Below, in pieces: positions 5,991 through 13,896 of a stretch of 13,896 nt of DNA (within the stretch, counting starts at the first letter, position 1; each line of letters opens with the position of its first letter). The stretch is from an uncultured Bacteroidota bacterium. GTDB lineage: Bacteria > Bacteroidota > Bacteroidia > Flavobacteriales > Flavobacteriaceae. The notes beneath the pieces were generated by a model. It was not told where the DNA came from, did not search any database, and saw nothing but the letters and a program-made list of their open reading frames with translations. The DNA lies in NCBI GenBank assembly GCA_903920835.1, contig CAIXNQ010000047.1, forward strand, positions 1 to 13,896, read 5' to 3'. Position numbers and translations under genes: made by a program.

Positions 5991-6020
5991 AAAAATCCCA
6001 CTGCAAGTTGGGATTTTTTT
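5991..6020 (+). terminator. Strong intrinsic terminator, probably bidirectional
   Basis: A perfect 10-bp inverted repeat (AAAAATCCCA at 5991-6000, TGGGATTTTT at 6009-6018) with an 8-base loop is followed by T residues to 6020. It begins 8 bases after the stop of the small gene. The A-run on the left arm means it can also end minus-strand transcription arriving from dnaE. Confidence 0.85.
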
Positions 6021-6266
6021 ATTGATTAAAAGCAATTTTTATAAAGGAACAAGAGGTTGACTGATTTGAGTTTATCTACAATTTAGGAACACCGAAAAAC
6101 TATTAGAATTCTTAAAGTAAAAAACAATTCCTCCTAAAGTGCGTTTAAAATCATTAATAAAACCCAAATAATAAGATGTAAAATTCCAAAAATAAATTTA
6201 CAATAAGCGCTTACTTTCGTGGTAAGAATTTGAAGTAAACACTAGCAAAAAAAACTAAATCTTTAA
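6021..6266. other. Convergent intergenic gap, no feature recognised
   Basis: This A/T-rich spacer lies between the terminator at 5991-6020 and the dnaE stop. It holds a short palindrome, AAGCGCTT, and a 5-bp inverted repeat (CTTAC/GTAAG) near 6205-6225. No open frame of useful length, tRNA or second terminator is visible. Confidence 0.4.
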
Positions 6267-9200
6267 TCAATTCAATTTAAAATTTATCTGCATTCGTTCC
6301 AGTTGGGTCAATAGTTCGGGAGAGATTTTTATTTTTAAACTTCGACTGGGCATAGAAAGCCTGTGAACTATTCTTGTTTCTTCGACTTCTGGTGTAATAA
6401 TTGCTTCCTCTGAGGTTTCTAAAACTTCATCTTCATCAAAAGATTCTAATGCTACTTCTGGCGATAAAACTGGAGCTTGGGTTTTAATTTTTTCGGTCTC
6501 TATCACTTCAAAAGTAACCGTGTTTTCGCCTTTATTTTCATTAAATACTGCTTTTAATTGCTCGACAGTGTTTGCTTGCAATTCTTTTATATCAAAACTA
6601 ATGATGAGTTTTTTTGCGAAATTAGACAATACGTCTTGCAAGTATTGCACTAAAACATATTGAATTCGAGGTTCTCCTTTTTTGCCTGTTTCTTTATCTG
6701 GATAGCCTTCTTTGACAGAAACACGAAGAAAAGTAAAGTTGTTTGGAATTAAAAAATGACTGTATTTTAAATAATCTTCGCCAAAAATTCTAAACTCATA
6801 ATTGTCATCATAGCCTTCAAGAGTGAACGAAGCCCAACCTTTTCCGTTTTTTGCTGTTCTGTGTTGAATATTGGTAATAATCCCACCAAATGACAGCGTT
6901 TTATTGATGTATTGTCCGAGATTTTTCAGGATTTCTAACCTTCCTGAACAGAAATATTGCATTTCAAATCGAAAATCATCCAGCGGATGACCTGATATAT
7001 AAATGCCAACCACTTCTTTTTCTTTAGCTAGTTTTTCCATTGTGCTCCAGTCTTCGCATGGCGGCACAACTGGTTCAGGAATCTGAACTTCGCTAGCATC
7101 GCCAAACAAACTTACTTGCGACGAATTTTCGTTCTCTTGAAACTTTGCACCATAGCGAATTGATTTTTCATAAAATGTAATTCCGTCGCCATCATCATGA
7201 AAATATTGTGCCCGAGTTGTGCCTTGAAAAGAATCAAAACCGCCCGATAATGCTAGGTTTTCAAATGCTTTTTTGTTGGCAGCACGTAAATCTATTCGCT
7301 TGGCTAAGTCAAAAATTGATTTATATTTGCCGTTTTTTCTGTTTTCGACTATGGTTTCAACAGCATTGGCGCCAACACCTTTTATGGCACCCATTCCAAA
7401 ACGAATGGCGTAGTTTTCGTTGACCGTAAATTTATAAAATGACTCGTTGACATCAGGACCAAGAACTTGAAGCCCCATTCGTTTGCATTCTTCCATAAAA
7501 AACGAAACTTGCTTGATGTCATTCATGTTGTTCGATAAAACCGCAGCCATATATTCAGCAGGATAATGCGCTTTTAAATAGGCAGTTTGATAGGCTATCC
7601 AAGCATAGCAAGTGGAATGTGATTTGTTAAAAGCATAACTCGCAAACGCCTCCCAATCTTTCCAAATTTTCTCTAAAACGACAGGGTCGTGTCCTTTTTC
7701 GGAAGCATTTTCAATAAACTTGGGTTTCATTTTATCAAGAACATAGCGGTCTTTTTTTCCCATTGCTTTTCGAAGCACGTCGGCATCACCTTTTGTAAAA
7801 CCCGCCAACGACTGCGACAACAGCATTACCTGCTCTTGATATACCGTGATCCCGTAGGTTTCTTTAAGATATTCTTCGCAGGCATCTAAATCGTAAGTAA
7901 TGGTTTCTTCGCCATTTTTTCTTCTAACAAATGACGGAATATATTCTAAAGGACCAGGACGATAGAGCGCGTTCATGGCAATTAAATCTCCAAAAACAGT
8001 AGGTTTTAAATCCTTCAAATACTTTTGCATTCCAGCAGATTCATATTGAAATATTCCAACCGTTTCGCCTCTCTGAAAAAGTTCGTAGGTCTTTGTGTCA
8101 TCAATCGGAAAAACATCTGGGTCGAGCACCACACCGGTTCTGTATTTTACAAGTTTAACGGTGTCTTTAATTAATGTTAGGGTTTTTAATCCTAAAAAGT
8201 CCATTTTTAATAATCCCGCACTTTCTGCAACTGAATTATCAAACTGCGTAACATATAACTCTGAATCTTTGGCGGTAATTACTGGAACAAAATTGGTAAT
8301 ATCGTCTGGAGTAATAATTACGCCACACGCATGAATCCCAGTATTTCTTAGATTTCCTTCAAGAATTTTTGCTTGATTGATGGTTTCGCTTCCCAAATCA
8401 TTTGCTTTTGACAAAGAGATTAATTCTTTGACACGATCAAACTCTTCGGGGCGCAACACTTTTTTAATATCCGCTTCGGATTCGGATACAAAACGCGCTA
8501 AATTCCATTTAGACGGCATCATGCCTGGAATTAATTTCGCAATTTTATCGGCTTCAAAAAGCGGTAAATCCAAAACACGAGCGGTGTCTCTAATTGCCGA
8601 TTTTGTAGCCATTTTGCCATACGTAATAATTTGAGCTACTTGTTTTGAACCATATTTATTGATGACATAATCCATTACGCGACTTCGTCCTTCGTCGTCA
8701 AAATCAATATCAATATCGGGCATCGACACACGATCTGGATTTAAGAAACGCTCAAAAAGCAAGTCGTATTTAATTGGATCGATGTTGGTAATCCAAAGAC
8801 AATAGGCCACCACCGAACCTGCTGCCGACCCCCTGCCGGGACCTACAGAAACATCCATACTTCGAGCGGCTGCGATAAAATCTTGAACAATCAAAAAGTA
8901 GCCTGGATAACCCGTCTTTTCAATAGTGGCAAGTTCAAAATCGAGCCTTTCTTGAATTTCTGGCGTAATTGTAGTATATCGTTTTTCTGCTCCTTTATAA
9001 GTCAAATGACGCAGATAATTGTTTTCGCCTCGTTTGCCATTATCTGCATCATCTTCTGTAACTAAAAATTCAGAAGGAATTTCAAACTTAGGCAATAATA
9101 CATCTCTAGAAAGATTGTAGATTTCTATTTTGTCAACAATTTCAGCACAAGTAGTTATGGCTTCAGGTACATCTTGAAACAACACTTTCATTTCGTCAGC

Positions 9201-10778
9201 CGATTTGAAATAATATTGATCATTAGGCAATCCGTAGCGATAGCCTCGTCCTCGTCCTATTGGCGTAGCTTGTTTTTCGCCATCACGAACGCAAAGTAAA
9301 ATGTCGTGCGCATTGGCATCTTCTTTGTTGATGTAAAAAATATTGTTGGTTGCAACAGTTTTAACGTTATGTTTTTCAGCAAGCGCAATTAATGATGCGT
9401 TTACTTTATTTTCGTCTTCTTGATTGTGACGCATGAGTTCAATATAGAAATCATTTTCAAACTCTTGTTTCCACCAAAGCAAAGCTTCTTCAGCTTGGTT
9501 TTCGCCTATATTCAATACCTTGTTTGTAATTTCGCCATTGAGGTTTCCCGACAAAACAATCAGGTCTTCTTTATATTTTTGAATTAATTTTTTGTCAATC
9601 CGAGGAACATAATAAAATCCTTCGGTGTAGGCTATAGACGAAAGTTTGGCTAAATTATGATATCCTTTTTTGGTTTTGGCAAGAAATACAATTTGATAAC
9701 CATTGTCTTTTCTGGATTTATCAGCCAAATCATCACAAACATAAAACTCACAACCAACGATGGGTTTAATTAGGGTTTCCGTCGGGATTTCGCCATTGTC
9801 AATAGCATCTTTGTTTTTGGCTTCGACAGATTTATTATGCGCTAAAATGTCTCTCACAAAATGAAATGCGCCCATCAAATTTGCATGGTCGGTCATCGCT
9901 ACCGCAGGCATATTGTTTTTGATTGTTGCCTTTACTAAATCCGAAATGCTGATGGTCGATTGAAGCACCGAAAACTGCGTATGATTGTGTAAATGCACAA
10001 AAGGCACATCGACTAATATTTGCTTATTATCGGACAATTCTTTTTTAGAAACAACTTTGTTTTGGTCGCCCAATAGCTGCTTAATTCTGTCGGAAGCTTC
10101 TTTTAAATTGATATGTTGAAGCCCGATGCTTTGAAATTGTCTAGGATTTTTTGTTTGAAAATCTTCAAGATAATTGTCGGATGCTTTTAATTGTTTTTTT
10201 GAAAAGTGCGATTTCCGAATAAGTTCAAAAAAACAACGTGCTGTAGCTTCAACATCGGCAGTAGCATTGTGTGCTTCGGCAAACGGAACTTGAAATAAAT
10301 AATCATGAAGTTCAGTTAATGTTGGCAACTTAAACTTACCACCTCGACCGCCCGGGAGTTTCAAAAGCGAAGCTGTCGATTCTGTACAAGTGTCTAAAAC
10401 AGGAAGATTATTTAAAGAATTTTCAACTCCAAGCCTATAGAATTCTGCTCCCATAATCTTGAGGTCAAACCCAAGATTTTGACCAACAACAAATGTTGTT
10501 TTGGCAAGTGCTTGATTGAATTTTTCTAAAACAATTTCAAGACTTATGCCTTCGGCTTGCGCCAATTCTGTAGAAATTCCGTGCACACGCTCGGCATCAA
10601 ACGGAATATTAAATCCTACTGGCTGTATGATATAATCTTGATGTTCGATAAGTTTTCCCATGCTGTCGTGCAATTGCCAAGCAATTTGAACACAACGAGG
10701 CCAATTATTCACATCAGAAATTGGCGCATCATAGCGTTTGGGCAAACCGGTAGTTTCGGTATCAAAGATTAAATACAT
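6267..10778 (-). CDS. dnaE: DNA polymerase III alpha subunit with fused N-terminal DEDDh proofreading exonuclease
   Basis: 1503 aa from the chosen ATG at 10778, which gives the usual MYLIFDTETTGLP start. The frame continues up to an ATG at 10814, but that would overlap the TPR gene. Replicative polymerase, cytoplasmic. Exonuclease about 1-190 with all five residues: D6, E8, D105, H170, D175. PHP domain about 260-490 (VHLHNH, H262/H264; TDH, H298), partly degenerate: Q273, N412, N479 and F481 stand where metal ligands are expected. Polymerase core: PGRGSAAGS, then MPDIDIDF with catalytic D688 and D690, and D860 in KMDFLGLKTL. Helix-hairpin-helix at about 1129-1143, a clamp-binding motif QVSLF at 1221-1225, then an OB domain and a long acidic C-terminal part. 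This fused form is about 300 residues longer than E. coli DnaE, as known in Bacteroidetes. Likely last gene of its operon, 16 bases after the TPR gene. Confidence 0.97.
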   Translation of the reverse strand: MYLIFDTETTGLPKRYDAPISDVNNWPRCVQIAWQLHDSMGKLIEHQDYIIQPVGFNIPFDAERVHGISTELAQAEGISLEIVLEKFNQALAKTTFVVGQNLGFDLKIMGAEFYRLGVENSLNNLPVLDTCTESTASLLKLPGGRGGKFKLPTLTELHDYLFQVPFAEAHNATADVEATARCFFELIRKSHFSKKQLKASDNYLEDFQTKNPRQFQSIGLQHINLKEASDRIKQLLGDQNKVVSKKELSDNKQILVDVPFVHLHNHTQFSVLQSTISISDLVKATIKNNMPAVAMTDHANLMGAFHFVRDILAHNKSVEAKNKDAIDNGEIPTETLIKPIVGCEFYVCDDLADKSRKDNGYQIVFLAKTKKGYHNLAKLSSIAYTEGFYYVPRIDKKLIQKYKEDLIVLSGNLNGEITNKVLNIGENQAEEALLWWKQEFENDFYIELMRHNQEDENKVNASLIALAEKHNVKTVATNNIFYINKEDANAHDILLCVRDGEKQATPIGRGRGYRYGLPNDQYYFKSADEMKVLFQDVPEAITTCAEIVDKIEIYNLSRDVLLPKFEIPSEFLVTEDDADNGKRGENNYLRHLTYKGAEKRYTTITPEIQERLDFELATIEKTGYPGYFLIVQDFIAAARSMDVSVGPGRGSAAGSVVAYCLWITNIDPIKYDLLFERFLNPDRVSMPDIDIDFDDEGRSRVMDYVINKYGSKQVAQIITYGKMATKSAIRDTARVLDLPLFEADKIAKLIPGMMPSKWNLARFVSESEADIKKVLRPEEFDRVKELISLSKANDLGSETINQAKILEGNLRNTGIHACGVIITPDDITNFVPVITAKDSELYVTQFDNSVAESAGLLKMDFLGLKTLTLIKDTVKLVKYRTGVVLDPDVFPIDDTKTYELFQRGETVGIFQYESAGMQKYLKDLKPTVFGDLIAMNALYRPGPLEYIPSFVRRKNGEETITYDLDACEEYLKETYGITVYQEQVMLLSQSLAGFTKGDADVLRKAMGKKDRYVLDKMKPKFIENASEKGHDPVVLEKIWKDWEAFASYAFNKSHSTCYAWIAYQTAYLKAHYPAEYMAAVLSNNMNDIKQVSFFMEECKRMGLQVLGPDVNESFYKFTVNENYAIRFGMGAIKGVGANAVETIVENRKNGKYKSIFDLAKRIDLRAANKKAFENLALSGGFDSFQGTTRAQYFHDDGDGITFYEKSIRYGAKFQENENSSQVSLFGDASEVQIPEPVVPPCEDWSTMEKLAKEKEVVGIYISGHPLDDFRFEMQYFCSGRLEILKNLGQYINKTLSFGGIITNIQHRTAKNGKGWASFTLEGYDDNYEFRIFGEDYLKYSHFLIPNNFTFLRVSVKEGYPDKETGKKGEPRIQYVLVQYLQDVLSNFAKKLIISFDIKELQANTVEQLKAVFNENKGENTVTFEVIETEKIKTQAPVLSPEVALESFDEDEVLETSEEAIITPEVEETRIVHRLSMPSRSLKIKISPELLTQLERMQINFKLN

Positions 10779-10794
10779 ATTGTTTTGAGAGAGA

Positions 10795-11406
10795 TTAGTT
10801 GCAGAGTTTTTCAATCATTGCTGCTGCTTCTGGATAATTTAATTCTTTGGCTTTTTGCAAATCTTGACAGCCTTCTTCTTTGCTGTCTTGACCAACTCGG
10901 AGTACGCCACGAGTAAAATAGGCTTTAATCAAATCTGGATTTAACTCGATGGTTTTGGTTAAATCTAAAATAGCACCATCATAATCTTTCAATGCTTCTT
11001 TGCAAGTTGCTCGTTGATAATAGAAAGTCGCATTGGTTTTTTTGGCAGGATAAGCCAAATTCAAATCATCAAGTGTGCCTTGTTGGTCCTTAAGTTCAAT
11101 CTTTACTTGGGCACGAGCATAATATGCGTTTGGGTCGTGATTGATACTGATTGATTTGTTGTAATCGGCAAGTGCATCTGGAAACTTTTTTAATTTGTTT
11201 TTGATATTACCTCGCTCAAGATACAAATTGGCATTGATAGGTTCTAGCTCAATGGCTCTTGAATAATCACTAATCGCACCAGATAGGTCGTTTGCTTTTA
11301 TTTTATTTGTAGCAGCAATTACTAGTTCTTTTGCAGTCTGTGCGAAATTTAGGTTTGAAAGCAGCATTACACAAAATAGGATTACGCATTTTTGAATTGT
11401 TTTCAT
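10795..11406 (-). CDS. Secreted or periplasmic tetratricopeptide-repeat protein
   Basis: 203 aa. MKTIQKCVILFCVMLLSNLNFAQ is a Sec signal peptide, likely cut after AQ at residue 23. The rest is TPR helical pairs: about 24-58 (NDLSGAISDYSRAIELEP), 59-91 (ANLYLERGNIKNKLKKFPDALADYNKSI), a weaker one at 92-125, then 126-159 (FYYQRATCKEALKDYDGAILDLTKTIELNP) and 160-193 (AYFTRGVLRVGQDSKEEGCQDLQKA). The terminal cysteines (C179 and C202 region) resemble the closing repeat of such proteins. TPR folds are protein-binding scaffolds, and no partner is suggested by the sequence. It lies between nadD (46-base gap) and dnaE (16-base gap) on the same strand. This is probably shared transcription rather than shared function. 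Confidence 0.85.
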   Translation of the reverse strand: MKTIQKCVILFCVMLLSNLNFAQTAKELVIAATNKIKANDLSGAISDYSRAIELEPINANLYLERGNIKNKLKKFPDALADYNKSISINHDPNAYYARAQVKIELKDQQGTLDDLNLAYPAKKTNATFYYQRATCKEALKDYDGAILDLTKTIELNPDLIKAYFTRGVLRVGQDSKEEGCQDLQKAKELNYPEAAAMIEKLCN

Positions 11407-11452
11407 GGTTTTATTTTATTGTTAAATGTAGCAATTTTAGAAAATTATTGAC

Positions 11453-12031
11453 TTAATGATACAGATTAAATTTATCAATATATTCCCAAACTTTAATAGG
11501 CAATAAAGGCTTTACGTTTCTATTTTGTTTGTAATTTTCTCTGATGTAAGTAGAAGAAATTTCGACCACGGGTGCATCTATAAAATGAATTGTTGAATGG
11601 TGTTTGACGAGTTCGTTTTCTGGTTTTGTTCCCAATCTTGGATAGATATATAGCTCATGATTCGATAAAATGGTTTCATAGTTTTTCCATTTATGAAAAG
11701 AGTTGAGGTTATCCTCGCCCATGATTAATGAAAACGAATGTTGCTGAAACAATTCTTGAAAATGAGCCAAAGTATGCACCGTATAATTCGGTTGTTTTAG
11801 TTTAAATTCTAGGTCTGATGCTTTTAGTTTTGGATAGTCTTCTATAGCCAATTGAACCAAATGCAAACGTTCATAATCATTGAGCAACGTTTGCTTTTGT
11901 TTCATTGGATTATGGGGCGTTACTACCAACCAAACCTGCTCTAAATCGGTGTGTTCTACAAAATGATTGGCTATAATCAAATGCCCCACATGAATGGGAT
12001 TGAACGTTCCAAAATAGAGCCCGATTTTCAT
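11453..12031 (-). CDS. nadD: Nicotinate-nucleotide adenylyltransferase
   Basis: 192 aa, near the usual length for NadD. It transfers AMP from ATP to nicotinate mononucleotide, giving deamido-NAD in NAD biosynthesis (cytoplasm). The N-terminal GTFNPIHVGH (residues 8-17) is the nucleotidyltransferase GxFxPxHxGH site with H14 and H17. MGEDNLNSFHKW (104-115) matches the GxD...KW substrate segment, and ISSTYIR (158-164) is the second ATP-binding motif, (I)SSTxxR. All are in the expected order. It starts 35 bases after the permease stop. An A/T-rich gap of 46 bases precedes the TPR gene, in which only a one-mismatch -7 word (TACATTTA) is seen. Confidence 0.93.
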   Translation of the reverse strand: MKIGLYFGTFNPIHVGHLIIANHFVEHTDLEQVWLVVTPHNPMKQKQTLLNDYERLHLVQLAIEDYPKLKASDLEFKLKQPNYTVHTLAHFQELFQQHSFSLIMGEDNLNSFHKWKNYETILSNHELYIYPRLGTKPENELVKHHSTIHFIDAPVVEISSTYIRENYKQNRNVKPLLPIKVWEYIDKFNLYH

Positions 12032-12066
12032 GTTTTGTATGAATTATTTTACTTAGATGAGCTGGC

Positions 12067-13689
12067 TTATTCCTTTGGATTGTTCAAAACACTGTTCTTT
12101 TTACCATAAAGGAAATATAAAATCAATCCTAAAACCAACCAAACAATAAGTCGCAACCAGTTGGTCCAACCCAAGCCGTAAATCATTGCCAAGCAAACTA
12201 CCACGCCCAATATCGGAACAATAGGAACGAAAGGTGTTTTGAATTCTCGTTTCATATCGGGTTCTGTTTTGCGCAAAACAATTACAGAAATACAAACTAA
12301 AATAAAGGCAAACAAGGTTCCGATACTGGTCATATCTCCCACAATATCGCCTGGAATGAAAGCTGCAAAAAGTCCGACAATTACTAATATTACAAGGTTT
12401 GCTTTGAATGGCGTTTTATATTTGGGGTGCAAATCGCCAAAAGCTTTTGGCAACAATCCGTCTTTGCCCATGGCATAAAACACACGAGATTGCCCCAATA
12501 ACATTACTAAAATCACCGAAGAAAATCCTGCTAAAATAGCAATCGTTACAAACTGCGCCAACCATTGATAGCCTATCATGTATTTATTAATTGCAAAAGC
12601 CACAGAGGCTTCTTTGCCGCCTGTTCTAAAATCTTCTACGGTGGCAACTCCCGTTAAAACGTGTGCAAAAAGAATATACAAAACCGTACAAATTGCTAGT
12701 GAACCTAAGATTCCAATTGGCATGTCGCGTTTTGGATTTTTAGTTTCTTGAGCTGCTGTTGAAACGGCATCAAAACCAATAAAAGCAAAAAACACGGTTC
12801 CGGCTGCACCAAGAATCCCCATAATACCTCCAAAATGGTGTCCAACTTTATGGTCGTCTGTATAAATAGAAGTTGCAGGTATATATGGAGTGTGATTTGC
12901 AGGATTAATATAATGCCAACCAAAAACAATTATCATTAATACAATTGATACTTTTACTACTACAATCAAACCATTTACAAATGCAGATTCTTGAGTACCT
13001 TTTATTAAAAGTAAACTGATTAAAGCCACAATAAAAAATGCAGGTATATTAATAAAACCTTGTTGTACTGTAATAAAAGTATCAAATGCACCGTGCATTT
13101 TACTTAATACTTCTCCAGATAAAATCAATTCATTTTTACCTATCAAATCAGCATACATATTTGGAGTTAAAAAAGACTTTACACTTTGAAGATTTAAATT
13201 ATTATTTAAGTGGAGTGTATGTAATTTTTCAAACGGCGAATGACACCATTCATAAGGAATTCGACTCGAATGAAGCACATTGAACAGAAGATTATTGAGG
13301 TATTCGCTCCAAGCGATACCCACAGTAGCAGCCCCAACGGCATATTCTAGAATTAAATCCCAACCGATAATCCAAGCTAAGAGCTCGCCCATCGTGGCAT
13401 AAGTATAGGTATAGGCACTACCCGAAATTGGAACAGAGGATGAAAGTTCGGCATAGCACAAGCCCGCAAGTGCGCAACCAATAGCTGCAACTATAAAGCC
13501 AATTGTTACAGATGGCCCTGCGTTTTGAGCAGCAGCAGTAGCGGTTCTAACAAAAAGACCTGCGCCAATAATTGCTCCAATACCGAGGGCAATGAGTGAC
13601 CAAGCTGTTAATGTTCTTTTCAAGCCTTTTTCAGATTCAGTGGCTTCGTTTAATAATTGTTGTAATGGTTTTTTATTCCAGATCGACAT
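12067..13689 (-). CDS. APC-superfamily amino acid permease, cationic amino acid transporter type
   Basis: 540 aa from the chosen ATG at 13689 (MSIWNKKPLQQLL). The frame extends nine codons to an ATG at 13716, but the inner start gives the usual N-terminus. It is an inner-membrane secondary transporter for amino acids. GIGAIIGAGLFVRTA in the first helix is the APC substrate-binding break, and AELSSSVPISGSAYTYTY and GWDLILEYAVGAATVGIAW are family hallmarks. Fourteen or so hydrophobic segments are visible, with an unusually long outward loop (about 140-210). The end (FKTPFVPIVPILGVVVCLAMIY...) resembles the CAT/YfnA group with extra C-terminal helices, suggesting arginine, lysine or similar substrates; the substrate is not proven. 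First gene of the nadD-TPR-dnaE run, behind the promoter at 13734-13762. Confidence 0.9.
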   Translation of the reverse strand: MSIWNKKPLQQLLNEATESEKGLKRTLTAWSLIALGIGAIIGAGLFVRTATAAAQNAGPSVTIGFIVAAIGCALAGLCYAELSSSVPISGSAYTYTYATMGELLAWIIGWDLILEYAVGAATVGIAWSEYLNNLLFNVLHSSRIPYEWCHSPFEKLHTLHLNNNLNLQSVKSFLTPNMYADLIGKNELILSGEVLSKMHGAFDTFITVQQGFINIPAFFIVALISLLLIKGTQESAFVNGLIVVVKVSIVLMIIVFGWHYINPANHTPYIPATSIYTDDHKVGHHFGGIMGILGAAGTVFFAFIGFDAVSTAAQETKNPKRDMPIGILGSLAICTVLYILFAHVLTGVATVEDFRTGGKEASVAFAINKYMIGYQWLAQFVTIAILAGFSSVILVMLLGQSRVFYAMGKDGLLPKAFGDLHPKYKTPFKANLVILVIVGLFAAFIPGDIVGDMTSIGTLFAFILVCISVIVLRKTEPDMKREFKTPFVPIVPILGVVVCLAMIYGLGWTNWLRLIVWLVLGLILYFLYGKKNSVLNNPKE

Positions 13690-13733
13690 AATTTCTTTAT
13701 TAAAAGTTAATATCATATTTTTAGTACGGGATT

Positions 13734-13762
13734 CAAATGTATCATTTTTTTACTAAAAACAA
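13734..13762 (-). promoter_or_regulatory. Bacteroidetes-type promoter for the permease-led gene run
   Basis: On the minus strand TTG (13762-13760) is followed after 18 bases by TACATTTG (13741-13734), a full match to TTG-N17-23-TAnnTTTG. Transcription would start near 13727, about 40 bases before the ATG at 13689. The bases from 13763 to the window end are A/T-rich, with nothing else recognised. Confidence 0.75.
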
Positions 13763-13896
13763 AATATTTCTTTTTGATGCAAATTTTAGTCGAAAGTCAT
13801 AAAGACTAAAGAAATTGGTTTAGTAATACTGGAACAACGAGAGATTTTTTTTTCAGAGTTTCGAATGCTAATTAATTTTTTAGTTTAAAAAACATA

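Noticed and set aside
6186..6240. Second terminator for dnaE
   Set aside because: The CTTAC/GTAAG stem is only 5 bp and lacks a T-run in the right direction.
10779..10814. Twelve extra N-terminal residues on DnaE
   Set aside because: They would overlap the TPR gene by 20 bases, and the exonuclease fold begins directly at the inner Met (MYLIFDTETTGLP).

Overview
The window reads as chromosome from a low-GC member of the Bacteroidetes, most likely a Flavobacterium-like flavobacterium. Three things point there. Promoters have the Bacteroidetes form (TTG, 18 bases, TAnnTTTG). The replicative polymerase DnaE carries an N-terminal DEDDh exonuclease. Start codons sit in A/T-rich leaders without clear Shine-Dalgarno sequences. 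I see no tRNA, rRNA, insertion sequence, integrase or CRISPR array.

Left part (1-4158). A secretory or lipoprotein-like gene is cut by the left edge (minus strand, starting at 68). It diverges from a small XRE-type regulator (315-695). The regulator converges, with a 3-base gap, on a tight minus-strand operon read from 4158 down: a small zinc-ribbon protein, a multi-pass membrane M28 metallopeptidase and a YeeZ-like Rossmann-fold NAD(P) epimerase/dehydratase. A promoter for this operon is visible at 4184-4212. The terminator of the regulator lies inside the 3' end of the opposing epimerase gene.

Middle part (4159-6020). This is the least ordinary stretch. It holds a short single-stranded-DNA-binding protein without the usual acidic tail, a stand-alone HRDC-domain protein, a non-coding array of 21-bp units, and a small basic protein of unknown function ended by a strong hairpin terminator. 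In the array, twelve A-tracts end exactly 21 bp apart. That is two turns of B-DNA, so the array should be intrinsically curved. The four elements share orientation and may form a small nucleic-acid-handling module, but that link is inference.

Right part (6267-13762). A minus-strand gene run reads from a well-formed promoter at 13734-13762: cationic-amino-acid-type APC permease, nadD (NAD synthesis), a secreted TPR protein, and dnaE. Gaps are 35, 46 and 16 bases, so they may be co-transcribed. DnaE combines an intact fused proofreading exonuclease with a PHP domain that has lost about four of nine expected metal ligands, consistent with proofreading having moved to the fused domain.
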